In this document: piece after piece, positions 7,576 to 15,777 of the stretch | Layout: each line of letters begins with the position of its first letter | How positions within the stretch are numbered: position 1 is the stretch's first letter | Source of the DNA: a bacterium | GTDB taxonomy: Bacteria; CSSED10-310; JAJRTK01 | Reading direction: 5' to 3' | Assembly (NCBI GenBank): GCA_024278345.1 | Contig: JAJRTK010000099.1 | Location: forward strand, 1-41,210 | DNA: 41,210 bases | Made by a program: the position numbers and the translations under genes | Notes under the pieces: model-generated | What the model was told of the DNA's origin: nothing | Databases searched by the model: none | The model's input: only the letters and a program-made list of their open reading frames with translations

Positions 7576-8283
7576 TCAGCCTCCCAAATAGTGTGCCCGA
7601 ACCCGGTCGTCCTGGCTCAAGTCTTGCGCCTTCCCTTCGAGTTCCACCGTGCCTGTCTCCAAAACATAAGCCCGATGGGCAATCTGCAGCGCCAGGTGCG
7701 CGTTCTGTTCCACCAACAGAATCGTGAGCCCCTGTTGTTCGTTGAGGCGAACGACCTGCTGGAAGATCTGTTCCACCAGAATGGGAGCAATTCCCAGTGA
7801 AGGCTCATCCAAGAGCAGGAGCTTTGGCCTGGACATGAGGGCGCGGCCGATGGCCAGCATCTGTTGTTCCCCACCGGAAAGCGTTCCGCCCCGCTGCTTG
7901 GCTCGCTCTTTCAGCCTGGGGAAGAGGGAGAAGACCATCTCCCGATCCGCGGCGATCTCACGCCGGTCCTTGCGGGTGAAGGCTCCCATGTCGAGGTTTT
8001 CCGAAACTGTCAGGTTTGCAAAGATTTGCCGGCCCTCGGGAGAATGGCTGATCCCCAGGCGCACGATTTCATTTGCCGGAACCGTATCGATCCGTTTCCC
8101 AAGAAACCGGATTTCTCCAGCTTTGGGCCGGATCAACCCTGAAACCGTTCGCAACGTGGTAGTTTTCCCGGCGCCGTTGGCACCGATCATCGTCACAATC
8201 TCGCCTTGGCGAACGCGAAGTGACGTGCCTTTCAGAGCGTGAATGTTCCCGTAATAGACGTCAATTTTCTTGATTTCAAGCAT
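7576..8283 (-). CDS. livF: Branched-chain amino-acid ABC transporter ATPase LivF
   Basis: A 235-residue ATPase with Walker A GANGAGKTT (about residues 34-42), Q-loop region, ABC signature LSGGEQQMLAIGRALM, Walker B KLLLLDEPS and switch histidine in LLVEQN (LivF proteins carry Gln/Asn variants here). Length and the typical start LEIKKIDVYYGNIHALKG identify LivF. It energises uptake of Leu/Ile/Val or related amphipathic substrates together with LivG. It overlaps livG by eight bases and is the last gene of the operon, ending against the DUF2087 gene with no room for a separate terminator. Confidence 0.95.
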   Translation of the reverse strand: MLEIKKIDVYYGNIHALKGTSLRVRQGEIVTMIGANGAGKTTTLRTVSGLIRPKAGEIRFLGKRIDTVPANEIVRLGISHSPEGRQIFANLTVSENLDMGAFTRKDRREIAADREMVFSLFPRLKERAKQRGGTLSGGEQQMLAIGRALMSRPKLLLLDEPSLGIAPILVEQIFQQVVRLNEQQGLTILLVEQNAHLALQIAHRAYVLETGTVELEGKAQDLSQDDRVRAHYLGG

Positions 8284-9052
8284 CCACGGACCCTCCCAAG
8301 TAAGCGCGGATGACCTTGGGATCGGTGCGCACCTCTTTCGGAGTCCCCCGGCAAATGATCTTCCCGTAGTCCAGTACGACGATTCGTTCGCAGAGTCCCA
8401 TGACGAAGGCCATATCGTGTTCGATGAGCAAAACCGTCAAGTCCAGGTTTTTCCGAATGCGGCCCACAAGCTCCGACAAATCCTCCTTCTCCTGAGGATT
8501 CATGCCTGCCGCCGGCTCGTCCAGCATCAACAGGGATGGGCCGGTGGCCAGTGCCCGGGCGATCTCCAAACGCCGCTGCTCGCCATAGGGCAAGTTCTTG
8601 GCAAGGTCCTTGCTCCTGGAAGAGAGCTCCATCAGCTCCAGAAGCTCGGTGGAACGCCTTAGAATTTCTTTTTCTCCTTCGTGAAACTTGTACCGCCGAA
8701 AAACTGCATCCAAGATCCCGTAGCTGACGCGGTGATGGCAGGCCAGGCGCACGTTGTCGAGGACGCTCAGGTCATCGAAGAGCCGGATATTCTGGAACGT
8801 TCGGGCAATTCCTCCAGCGGTGATCCGGTGCGGCTTCAGGCCAATGATGCTCCCTCCCCGATAGAAGATGTCGCCGGAGCTTGGCTGGTAGACTCCCGTG
8901 ATCATGTTGAACACCGTTGTCTTGCCGGCGCCGTTGGGGCCGATGAGGCCCAAGAGCTCTCCTTCCACCAGCGTTTCGTCAAAGCGATCCACCGCCACAA
9001 GGCCACCAAATCGCATGGTCAAGTTCCGGCACTCCAAGATCCCGCCACTCAT
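8276..9052 (-). CDS. livG: Branched-chain amino-acid ABC transporter ATPase LivG
   Basis: A 258-residue ATPase with Walker A GPNGAGKTT (about residues 37-45), the long LivG-specific insertion between Walker A and signature (GIARTFQNIRLFDDLSVLDN, and ACHHRV), signature LPYGEQRRLEIARAL, Walker B SLLMLDEPAAGMNP and switch LLIEHDM. It forms the second ATPase half with LivF. The start ATG 9052 overlaps the livM stop (ATGA), and the stop overlaps the livF start, so translation is probably coupled. Nothing unusual in the motifs. Confidence 0.95.
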   Translation of the reverse strand: MSGGILECRNLTMRFGGLVAVDRFDETLVEGELLGLIGPNGAGKTTVFNMITGVYQPSSGDIFYRGGSIIGLKPHRITAGGIARTFQNIRLFDDLSVLDNVRLACHHRVSYGILDAVFRRYKFHEGEKEILRRSTELLELMELSSRSKDLAKNLPYGEQRRLEIARALATGPSLLMLDEPAAGMNPQEKEDLSELVGRIRKNLDLTVLLIEHDMAFVMGLCERIVVLDYGKIICRGTPKEVRTDPKVIRAYLGGSVDA

Positions 9053-10110
9053 GTTTTGCCCTCCCCGGCGGCGGAGCCAGAACCTCTTCCACCAGACCGG
9101 AAGAGCCCAGCCAACTTCTTGTAGGCTGCCGTGTCCCAGATTTCACGCTTCCCGAAAAATCCCTGCGGCGCCGAAATCATGAGCAAGATCAATAAAATGG
9201 CAAAAAACACCTGCCATCTGTCCACCGCCAATGTCTCCATTGTATCCGCCAACCGCATCAGGGGAGGCCACCCGATTGCCGAGGCAATTGTACTGGGTAA
9301 ACCAAACAGCTTCAGCTTCAAGATCTGCTGCACGAAATAAAGGATGACGGTTGCCAGCAGCGTTCCCGACATCGAGCCCATGCCACCAAGGACCACCATC
9401 AGCAGAATCAGAATCCCCGGCATGATCCCAAAGTCCTTGGGGCTGATGATCCCGAAAAAATTCGCGTGAATCGCGCCCGCCAGACCGGCAAATGCCGCCC
9501 CGATCAGAAAGGCCACAACCTTGTAATAGGTCACGTTGACACCAATCAGCTCCGACGCCACTTCGTCTTCCCGGATCGAGACGATGGCTCGCCCGTGGCT
9601 GGAATGGATCAGGTTGCGGCAGACCAGAACGGTCAATCCCGTCATGGCCACGGTGAAAACCAAGAAAAACAGGTAGAACCAGACCTCCGTGGCGGGGGTC
9701 TTCTCGATGAGCACCCTTGGGATCGCCAAGCCTCGGCTTCCCCCAACCCAATCGAAGTTGTTGAGAAGGATCCGGACGATCTCCGCGAATCCCAGCGTGG
9801 CGATGGCTAGATAATCCCCACGAAGGCGCAAACAGGGGACCCCAATCACAAATCCCGCCAGGGCCGCCAATCCGATACCCGCCAGCAAAGAGCTTCCAAA
9901 CACCACCACACCAGGCGCCTGGAACGGGAAGTGGACAATCACCGCTCCGGCTCCATAGGCGCCAACTGCCCAAAACGCCTGGTGCCCCAGGCTGAACATC
10001 CCGGCATACCCATTGATCAGATTCAGGCTCAACGCCAACATCGCGAAGATGCCAACGGAGATCAGATGATAGACAACGAAGTTGTAACTGAAAATGTCCC
10101 CGAAGCTCAT
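9049..10110 (-). CDS. livM: Branched-chain amino-acid ABC transporter permease LivM
   Basis: A 353-residue polytopic membrane protein of the LivM type. It begins with hydrophobic helices (LISVGIFAMLALSLNLINGY), then AGMFSLGHQAFWAVGAYGAG, a signature segment GVPCLRLRGDYLAIATLGFA (contact to the ATPase), and RAIVSIREDEVASELIGVNV, a typical coupling region. About nine or ten spans. The C-terminus extends about 40 residues beyond the last span (RSGGRGSGSAAGEGKT), cytoplasmic. Start overlaps the livH stop (TGATG). It forms the translocation pore with LivH. Confidence 0.93.
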   Translation of the reverse strand: MSFGDIFSYNFVVYHLISVGIFAMLALSLNLINGYAGMFSLGHQAFWAVGAYGAGAVIVHFPFQAPGVVVFGSSLLAGIGLAALAGFVIGVPCLRLRGDYLAIATLGFAEIVRILLNNFDWVGGSRGLAIPRVLIEKTPATEVWFYLFFLVFTVAMTGLTVLVCRNLIHSSHGRAIVSIREDEVASELIGVNVTYYKVVAFLIGAAFAGLAGAIHANFFGIISPKDFGIMPGILILLMVVLGGMGSMSGTLLATVILYFVQQILKLKLFGLPSTIASAIGWPPLMRLADTMETLAVDRWQVFFAILLILLMISAPQGFFGKREIWDTAAYKKLAGLFRSGGRGSGSAAGEGKT

Positions 10111-11420
10111 CAGACCTTCTCTCCCTCGAAGGAACCGAAGAAACCTGAAGGCTTGACCAACAGGATCACGATGAGGACCACAAAAGCCACGGCGTCTCGG
10201 TACGCGCTAAATCCGTACGCAGCCACGAGTGTTTCGATGAGCCCGAGGGCAACTCCTCCAAGAATTGCCCCGGGGATCGACCCAATCCCGCCCACCACGG
10301 CCGCCACAAACGCCTTGAGGCCCGGCAAGAACCCCATGTAGGGGTCGATCTTGCCATAGCGAAGACCCCACAAGACTCCCCCTATTCCCGCAAGGAATGC
10401 CCCAATAAAGAACGTAAATGTGATCACTCGGTTGGTGTCAATCCCCATGAGGCGGGCCGCATCATGGTTGTAGGAAACAGCCCGCATCGCCTTGCCAAGA
10501 TTCGTGTGGACCACCAAAAAGTAAAGGAGCAGCCCAGAAACCAACAGGCTCAGGAAGACCAGGGCCTTCTTCCAAGCATTGGATAGAGGAAGGTCCCCGA
10601 AAAGTCCCGCACCGCGGCTCCTCTGGTTCTCAAGCATGGCCGTGGTCAGCTCCTGACCCTCGTAGAAGACGAACCTCTTTTTTCCAGCTTCCAAGCGATA
10701 AAGATTCCCGGGGACGGTGTAGCCGGCACTTTCCCCTTCTCCCACCCCTTCGCCCGGCGCGGCTCCCATGCCTGTGCCACTGCGCTGAATCCGGCCCTCG
10801 AGATCCTCCCAACTCAAGAAGGTCTTCATGGCCGGCCAGGCGCGAGGCGACGCCGAAAAAATCCAGATCCCTCCATTCTGCAGCGCCAGCGACACACCTA
10901 ACGCCGTCAAGAGAGCCGCTATCCGTCCGCCGGGCTTTGCTCCCCTGGTATGGCGATCCGTGTACCGCGGAAGATAGGAAAGGGCCAACCAGAGGCTGCC
11001 CGCCAGCAACAGGCCCGCCCCAACCGAAGAAAACCGCTTGGCCAGGGGATTCCATAAAAAGACCACGAACAGAAGCGCGTAAATCGACGACACGGTGGCC
11101 GCAACGCGACCCTCTCCTCGCAGCGGCTTGTAGACGAGCCTTTCACAGAGTACCGCAAAAATTGCCGTGGAAAAGGCTGCCACCAGGATCGCCACCAGCA
11201 AGCCTACGAGACTTGCCGCAGGTCCCGGCAAGGGCAATTTCTCCACCGGAACATAGAGAAGGGAGAAGTACCCCATCACGCCGCCAAACATGAAAAACTC
11301 GCCGTGAGCAAAGTTGATCAGCTTGATGATCCCATACACCATCGTGTAGCCCAGGGCGATGAAGGCGTACATGCAACCCAGGCTCAGCCCGTTGATCGTC
11401 TGTTCCAGAAAATAATCCAT
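10110..11420 (-). CDS. livH: Branched-chain amino-acid ABC transporter permease LivH, enlarged
   Basis: The N-terminal part (LEQTINGLSLGCMYAFIALG, TMVYGIIKLINFAHGEFFMF) and C-terminal part (GKAMRAVSYNHDAARLMGID, GGIGSIPGAILGGVALG) are standard LivH. The length of 436 residues is about 130 more than usual. The excess sits in two places. First, between PLRG and RIAALLTALGVSLALQN there are about 60 residues with two hydrophobic stretches (VSSIYALLFVVFLW; AGLLLAGSLWLALSYL). Second, between the span ending GGIWIF and the one beginning ALVFLSLL there are about 85 polar residues including a Gly/Glu-rich stretch and NLYRLEAGKKRFVFYEGQEL. The reading frame is intact throughout. The function is pore formation with LivM; the insert role is unknown. 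Confidence 0.92.
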   Translation of the reverse strand: MDYFLEQTINGLSLGCMYAFIALGYTMVYGIIKLINFAHGEFFMFGGVMGYFSLLYVPVEKLPLPGPAASLVGLLVAILVAAFSTAIFAVLCERLVYKPLRGEGRVAATVSSIYALLFVVFLWNPLAKRFSSVGAGLLLAGSLWLALSYLPRYTDRHTRGAKPGGRIAALLTALGVSLALQNGGIWIFSASPRAWPAMKTFLSWEDLEGRIQRSGTGMGAAPGEGVGEGESAGYTVPGNLYRLEAGKKRFVFYEGQELTTAMLENQRSRGAGLFGDLPLSNAWKKALVFLSLLVSGLLLYFLVVHTNLGKAMRAVSYNHDAARLMGIDTNRVITFTFFIGAFLAGIGGVLWGLRYGKIDPYMGFLPGLKAFVAAVVGGIGSIPGAILGGVALGLIETLVAAYGFSAYRDAVAFVVLIVILLVKPSGFFGSFEGEKV

Positions 11421-11434
11421 GGTTCCCCAGCCGG

Positions 11435-12601
11435 TCAGGGCGAAATCGTGGTCTTGTACCGGAAGCCCTGGGGAGTCACTTCCATGATCACCGCATCCTT
11501 GACGGCGTTCCGCTCCTTGTTCAAAGAGATGTTCCCGGTAATGCCCTCGACGTTTGTCGTCGAATTGATGGCATCCTTGAGCTTGTCTCGCGTGAGCTCC
11601 CCTTCCACCCGGTCGATGGCGCTAGCTAGAACCAGAGCGGAGTCATACCCAAGACCCGCCATGGAACCCGGCCGCGCCCCGAACCGCTCCTCGTAGCTCT
11701 TGACGAAGTCCTGGATCTTCTTGCTTGGATCGTCGGCGGCAAAGTGTGTCGATATGAAGGTGCCGAAGACTGCTGCGCCCCCCAGTTCAAGGAGCGAAGG
11801 GCTATCCCAGCCATCACCGCCGATTTTGACAATCCCTTTCCACGCATCCTTCGCCTGCTTCAGCATTGGGCCCACGTCTCCATAGTAAGCCGGAATGAAG
11901 ATGACATCCGGATCATACGACTTGACACTGGAAACCAGGGCGGAATAATCCGCGTCTCCCTGGCTGAACGATTCCTCCCCCACGACTTTCCCGCCCAGCT
12001 CTTCGAACGTCTTGAGGAAGGCATCCCGCAGCCCCAAGCTGTAATCGCTTGCCTTGTCCGTGATGATCACAGCCTTGTTCCTGCCCAACTCCTGGGCCGC
12101 GAACTTGGCCAAAACTTCACCCTGGAACGGGTCGATGAAGCAGATCCTGGAAATGTATTCTCCTGTCTCAGTCACCGCGACATTCGTGGAAGCCGGACTC
12201 ATCATGGGGACATGGGCTTCCTGGGCCACCTTGGCGCCAGCCAGCGAATTCGTCGAGGCGACTGCACCGATAATCGCCAGAACCTTGTTGACCTGGATGA
12301 GCTGATTGACCGAGTTCGCCGTTTCGATCCCCTCGCTCTTGTTGTCCAAAACCACGAGCTCGATGATCTTCTTCCCAGCAGCTTTCCTCTCGGAGTTGAT
12401 CTTCTCCAGGGCCAGCTTCAGGCCGTTGAGCCCTTCCTCTCCGTAAGTAGCGACATTCCCCGACAACTCCAGCACCACTCCCACCTTGATAGCCTTCGCT
12501 CCAGGCCCTTCCCGCGCCTGTTCCCCAGGCTCTCCACCTCGGTTGCATCCCGCCATCAGCGCCAACGCCACGAAAACTCCAAAGATCCCCTGTCGTTTCA
12601 T
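11435..12601 (-). CDS. livK: Branched-chain amino-acid binding lipoprotein LivK-like
   Basis: I start the gene at ATG 12601 (MKRQGIFGVFVALALMAGCN) with GAGG eight bases upstream; frame-open sequence further upstream runs into a dispersed repeat and is not protein. The start is a lipoprotein signal with lipobox LMAGC (Cys about residue 19). The mature part is a type I periplasmic binding protein: VGVVLELSGNVATYGEEGLN, GAVASTNSLAGAKVAQEAHV, PMMSPASTNVAVTETGEYI, DPFQGEVLAKFAAQELG, with a C-terminal GITGNISLNKERNAVKDAVI. It delivers the amino acid to LivHM. 14 bases separate it from livH. The AT-rich stretch at about 12620-12636 upstream may hold the operon promoter, but I see no convincing -35/-10 pair. 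Confidence 0.92.
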   Translation of the reverse strand: MKRQGIFGVFVALALMAGCNRGGEPGEQAREGPGAKAIKVGVVLELSGNVATYGEEGLNGLKLALEKINSERKAAGKKIIELVVLDNKSEGIETANSVNQLIQVNKVLAIIGAVASTNSLAGAKVAQEAHVPMMSPASTNVAVTETGEYISRICFIDPFQGEVLAKFAAQELGRNKAVIITDKASDYSLGLRDAFLKTFEELGGKVVGEESFSQGDADYSALVSSVKSYDPDVIFIPAYYGDVGPMLKQAKDAWKGIVKIGGDGWDSPSLLELGGAAVFGTFISTHFAADDPSKKIQDFVKSYEERFGARPGSMAGLGYDSALVLASAIDRVEGELTRDKLKDAINSTTNVEGITGNISLNKERNAVKDAVIMEVTPQGFRYKTTISP

Positions 12602-12903
12602 GATTCGGACCTCATTCCCTGTATTAATTAAACAAGCGGCCTTCGGAAAAAATTCCTGCCCCATCACTCGCCCAAAAACCTCACATCGGATCCGGCATGG
12701 CTTCGTCGAGTCTTTCACAAACCCCTTTTCACCGGTGCCCACACGGGTCAAAGCAAAAAAGGCGTTCTTTCCCTTTTGTTGAGTTCCGCTCCCATCGCTC
12801 ACGGCCGTTCGCGCTACTCGCCCCTGCGAAGACAGGCCACGGCTGCGGAGCCAACAGGGCGCGATAGTACAGAAGTTTCCCGCCCAGTGTCAATCAAATA
12901 AGG
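12602..12903. other. Gene-free region upstream of liv operon
   Basis: About 300 bases between the livK start and the stop of the DUF4846 gene. It contains one copy of the 55-60 bp dispersed repeat (12761-12822) and an AT-rich stretch (around 12620-12636) near livK. No further gene is supported. Confidence 0.6.
12761..12822 (-). repeat. Dispersed 55-60 bp repeat, copy 1
   Basis: Read on the minus strand this is GGCGAGTAGCGCG, then GCGATGGGAGCGGAACTCAA and AAAGGGAAAG. It aligns over its length with copies at 24684-24746, 26149-26209 and 34605-34658. All four share the order GGCGA, GCG, CGG and GGGAGCGGA followed by CTC and an A-rich end. It lies between genes. Confidence 0.65.
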
Positions 12904-13950
12904 CTAATCCCGAAATCTGCGGAGCTTCGGTCCACGGAAAACCCATTCGGGCGTCCTTAGAGTCTCCCCGAACTCCAGTGAATACCACGGCGACAACGAA
13001 GAAGCCACGGGGTTTTTCAGGACCTCGAACTCCTGGGCCGGCATGTAGCTTTGTCCAAGGAGAAAAACCCGTTCTCCTGTCCGCCAGTGCCGAGCCAGAT
13101 CCAACACCAGAACCGCGTGTCCCGGATATCCGGGCTCCACAATGACGTCGCCCATTCCCAGCACCCGCCAGTCATCCACCTTTTCGAGGTCGCGGCTCAT
13201 GGAAGCGGTCCCGGCATAGGTGAACAGAGTCCTCAGATAGCCGCGGAAAGCCTTATAAGAGTCCCCCGAAGCTCCAGTTTGCAGCCAGGTGACCCGATTC
13301 CCCTGGACGCGAGGCCGAAAACCGGCAATCCACTTCCTGTAGCTGGCCAGATCACCGCTTGTGAATCGGAACTGGATGGCATCGAGCTTCCCCAATGAGT
13401 AAAGGTATTCGGCTCGAAGTCTGAGGATGGCGTCCGCGCACTGTTGGAGGTCCCGGCGCCCGACGTCCATCTGTACAACCGCGTAGTGGGCTGCCTGATT
13501 CAACTTCAGCGAGCCATCAAAAAGTCTCACGGGAGGATTGTCTGCCTTGAGAGGCAGGCGGCGCAGCCACCAACCAAAGCTCTCCTCGGCCACGGCGGCG
13601 CGGCCATAGCCGTCCGGTGGCTCGATACGTTCCATGAGGATGGAAGGGGGCTTGGCACCAGAGAGCCAAGGGTAGACCGGCTGAGGCCCTGCCACCGCCC
13701 ACAAAGCCCATAACGCCAATCCGGCGACCACGAACCACCTTCCCACGGAAGGCAGATGCCTTATACCGTGGAAGTACACGCCAGCAGCAGCATGGAGGCC
13801 AGAAGGCCTCCATGCAAAAAAATCGCGGGCGGCGGGGGCGGCCTGCCTTTCATTTTTTTGGGTGCTGGCCAGTTCTCCATGAGCGTTACCATGGGCAAGG
13901 AGAGTTGGCCAAGAACCACCCTGAATCTTCCGGTTTCCACAAGAAGACAT
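12904..13950 (-). CDS. DUF4846 family protein, membrane-anchored
   Basis: The C-terminal 250 residues carry the DUF4846 pattern: RFTSGDLASYRKWIAGFRPR, LFTYAGTASMSRDLE, GDVIVEPGYPGHAVLVLD and LLGQSYMPAQEFEVLKNP ending in PWYSLEF. These proteins are exported or anchored and of unknown function. A hydrophobic segment WFVVAGLALWALWAVAG precedes it. The first 55 residues (up to about 13785) look unlike protein and contain a perfect palindrome (13791-13814), so the real start may be a GTG near 13779; I keep the longest frame. The gene follows the L,D-transpeptidase by seven bases on the same strand, suggesting a shared operon and a cell-envelope role (inference). Confidence 0.82.
   Translation of the reverse strand: MSSCGNRKIQGGSWPTLLAHGNAHGELASTQKNERQAAPAARDFFAWRPSGLHAAAGVYFHGIRHLPSVGRWFVVAGLALWALWAVAGPQPVYPWLSGAKPPSILMERIEPPDGYGRAAVAEESFGWWLRRLPLKADNPPVRLFDGSLKLNQAAHYAVVQMDVGRRDLQQCADAILRLRAEYLYSLGKLDAIQFRFTSGDLASYRKWIAGFRPRVQGNRVTWLQTGASGDSYKAFRGYLRTLFTYAGTASMSRDLEKVDDWRVLGMGDVIVEPGYPGHAVLVLDLARHWRTGERVFLLGQSYMPAQEFEVLKNPVASSLSPWYSLEFGETLRTPEWVFRGPKLRRFRD
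13791..13814. repeat. Perfect 10-bp inverted repeat
   Basis: CATGGAGGCC, loop AGAA, GGCCTCCATG: ten perfect pairs. On the plus side it is followed by CAAAAAAA, so on neither strand does it have a T-run after the stem. It lies in the doubtful N-terminal part of the DUF4846 frame, where it could hide or expose the true start site in mRNA (inference). Confidence 0.6.
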
Positions 13951-13957
13951 CGTTCCT

Positions 13958-14740
13958 CTAGTCCTTCAGAAGGTAACGTCCGCTCCGGGATACCCTGATC
14001 CTTGGGATCCGATGGCTGCGTTCAAAGAAACTGAAGCCGGGTTCGAGGTTCCGCCAAAACTCAAGAAGAGGCTTGTTGGAAGTCGAATTTTCCAGCCTTT
14101 TCAGGCCCTGCTCATCCAATCGGGTGGGAAAAATGTGGACGGGAATTTTGGTTTGCCCCGCCGCCCGAGCCTCCACGGCCACGACGTAGAGCTCTTTGAC
14201 AAGAGGCGTCGTGATGGGAATGCAGCCGATGGTCACACAACTCCCGTGGATAAAAATGTCGCCTCCAAGATTCCCCGACTCACCCAAGATCCGATCCGAG
14301 CGGTTGGGGTAGTCAAGGCCCAGGGACAGGTAATAGCTGCTCACCGGGTTGAAGCGGTCGATGATGTAAAAGCCCTCCGGAACTTGCAGGTCGCCCTGTC
14401 TACGCTTGGGACCCAGTTTTCCCGAGGCCGAGCAGATGGCGTATCGGGTCACCAGTTTGTAGGGTTCGCGGGGAGAATCTTGAGCCCAAAGCTCCAGTTG
14501 TCCCTCCCATTTGAAAACGCGCAAGAAGATACGGGAAGGAGGAAAAGCGAGCCCTTTTTTGGCGAAAAGAGCTTGGACGGAACTCTCCGTTTCCGAAAAG
14601 GCGGTGCGGACGCGGGAATAGCGTAGTTGCTCGGGCTTGAAGCCATTGTCCGCACCGGCGGCCCCGGCTAAGAGCAAGATCATGAGCATCCCTGCAAGCC
14701 CTACGTCTACTCGAGGCACAACCTGTCCTTTTTGCCGCAT
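13958..14740 (-). CDS. L,D-transpeptidase (YafK type)
   Basis: From ATG 14740 the protein has a signal peptide (VGLAGMLMILLLAGAAGA, cleavage before DNG). The catalytic region reads GDIFIHGSCVTIGCIPITTP: the HG and S/TxGC signature of YkuD/YafK L,D-transpeptidases, with the nucleophile Cys in IGC. Preceding features RVFKWEGQLELWAQ (substrate-side strand) and VPEGFYIIDRFNPVSSYYLS fit the YafK subgroup. Members cross-link or trim peptidoglycan, or attach/release lipoproteins, in the periplasm. An ATG at 14773 is possible but has no ribosome site and would leave 11 extra residues before the signal. It is followed closely by the DUF4846 gene. Confidence 0.88.
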   Translation of the reverse strand: MRQKGQVVPRVDVGLAGMLMILLLAGAAGADNGFKPEQLRYSRVRTAFSETESSVQALFAKKGLAFPPSRIFLRVFKWEGQLELWAQDSPREPYKLVTRYAICSASGKLGPKRRQGDLQVPEGFYIIDRFNPVSSYYLSLGLDYPNRSDRILGESGNLGGDIFIHGSCVTIGCIPITTPLVKELYVVAVEARAAGQTKIPVHIFPTRLDEQGLKRLENSTSNKPLLEFWRNLEPGFSFFERSHRIPRIRVSRSGRYLLKD

Positions 14741-14895
14741 GTCAATCGCGGTTCCGGGCCACAAATAGTGCATCCGTGCCCCAATGGACGGATCTTTCGG
14801 GTCGCCCCGCCGCCGTCCGCGGAAAGAGGATCCACGGCTTGAGCTCCTTGGGCTGCAACAAGAGGCGAGAATAGGAAGGCATCGGGAGAAGCGGA

Positions 14896-15240
14896 TCAGT
14901 GTTTCCGCTCCGGTGAGTCCGTGACCATGAAGTCCATGATAAGCTCAACAAGGGATTTGTTTTTATCGGCCTTCGAGGGTTCCTCGTGGTGCTCTTCGAA
15001 CTTTCCGGCCCGCACTTCCTTGATGATCCGCCGATGTTGTTCTTCCATCAGTTTGCGGACCACGTCCTCAAAGCAATCCATGCTGACGACTTCGGCGTAG
15101 CTGGTGCGTTTCGCATGGATAATCGTGCCCCGCTTGTAAACTAGAGTCTCCACCTTGGGGTTCTTGACCCCTTTGTCCTCAGTTTGGACATGGTAGACGA
15201 TACCCCGGACCTTGATGTCCGTATTGAACCCTGTGAGCAT
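14896..15240 (-). CDS. Conserved small protein, function unknown
   Basis: A 114-residue protein beginning MLTGFNTDIKVRGIVYHVQT and continuing EDKG, NPKVETLVYKRGTIIHAKRT and SYAEVV, then a helical half (VVRKLMEEQHRRIIKEVRAG) and an acidic/basic tail. I recall the phrase FNTDI(K/R)..G..YHVQTEDKG from proteins in several deep-branching bacteria; no function is known to me. It precedes no clear operon partner: a truncated mobile element separates it from the TPR protein upstream (15778-17286), which has the same orientation. The ribosome site is weak. The protein appears intact and real. Confidence 0.7.
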   Translation of the reverse strand: MLTGFNTDIKVRGIVYHVQTEDKGVKNPKVETLVYKRGTIIHAKRTSYAEVVSMDCFEDVVRKLMEEQHRRIIKEVRAGKFEEHHEEPSKADKNKSLVELIMDFMVTDSPERKH

Positions 15241-15468
15241 AATATGGTTCTCGACCTACCGGTTGCTCGCCCCAGCGCCAAAGACAACCGGCCCTACCCC
15301 GCAAAACCGATGTACAACTCCGCTACCCTAATGAAAATGAGCGGCAATTGTCAAACTCGGAATTCTGATCGCGGATGGTGGAGTGAGGCAGTGGGCGGCA
15401 CGTTCCCACCAGTGAGGAGAAGAGGCATGCCTTGGTCATCGTTTCCGACCGCTCTCCCAATGCTCCCA

Positions 15469-15628
15469 ATTGCAACGGGTCCGCGGCCAGACTCCCCTGA
15501 CGACCGCCGGGGAACGCGAGGCGTGACCCTTCGAGTCACGCAAACGTGACCCGCCGAGCGGAGCGAGGCGCTGCTCGGCCGTTTGGAATTCTACAATCCT
15601 TGAAGTGTCCCGCCGTACGTGGATACCC
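15469..15628 (-). mobile_element. Family A MITE, truncated copy
   Basis: On the minus strand, from 15628, the sequence starts GGGTATCCACGTACGGCGGG, matching the end of the intact copy at 25747 with few changes. It continues with the same GCCTCGCT...GCTCGGCGGGTCACG block, the GTCAC/GTGAC palindrome series and finally GGACCCGTTGCAAT. About 40 bases of the intact copy are missing. The match stops near 15469, so the other inverted end is lost. No flanking duplication can be checked. Confidence 0.75.
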
Positions 15629-15777
15629 CTCGAAGCATGCCCCGGAGGCTTCGTCCTGCAAACCGTTCAGGGACCGCCCGCCCGGGACGCCAGTGGAGAC
15701 GAGGGCGAAGGCGTCCCGGAAGATTCGCCGTGAGTGGAATCGCGCCTGCCCCGGAGTGATTGTGACGGTGCCCCGGA
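15629..15777. other. Gene-free DNA beside the truncated MITE
   Basis: Between the element end and the TPR gene stop. It contains two possible stem-loops (GAAGC...GGCTTC near 15632-15652, and GGGACGCC...GGCGTCCC near 15684-15718). No gene supported. The part from 15241 to 15468 on the other side of the element also shows no convincing gene. Confidence 0.4.

Noticed and set aside
12602-12802. N-terminal extension of LivK
   Set aside because: The open frame upstream reads through a repeat copy, while ATG 12601 starts a normal lipoprotein signal with a ribosome site.
13791-13814. Palindrome as an intrinsic terminator
   Set aside because: On neither strand is the stem followed by a T-run; A's follow on plus and T's precede on minus.
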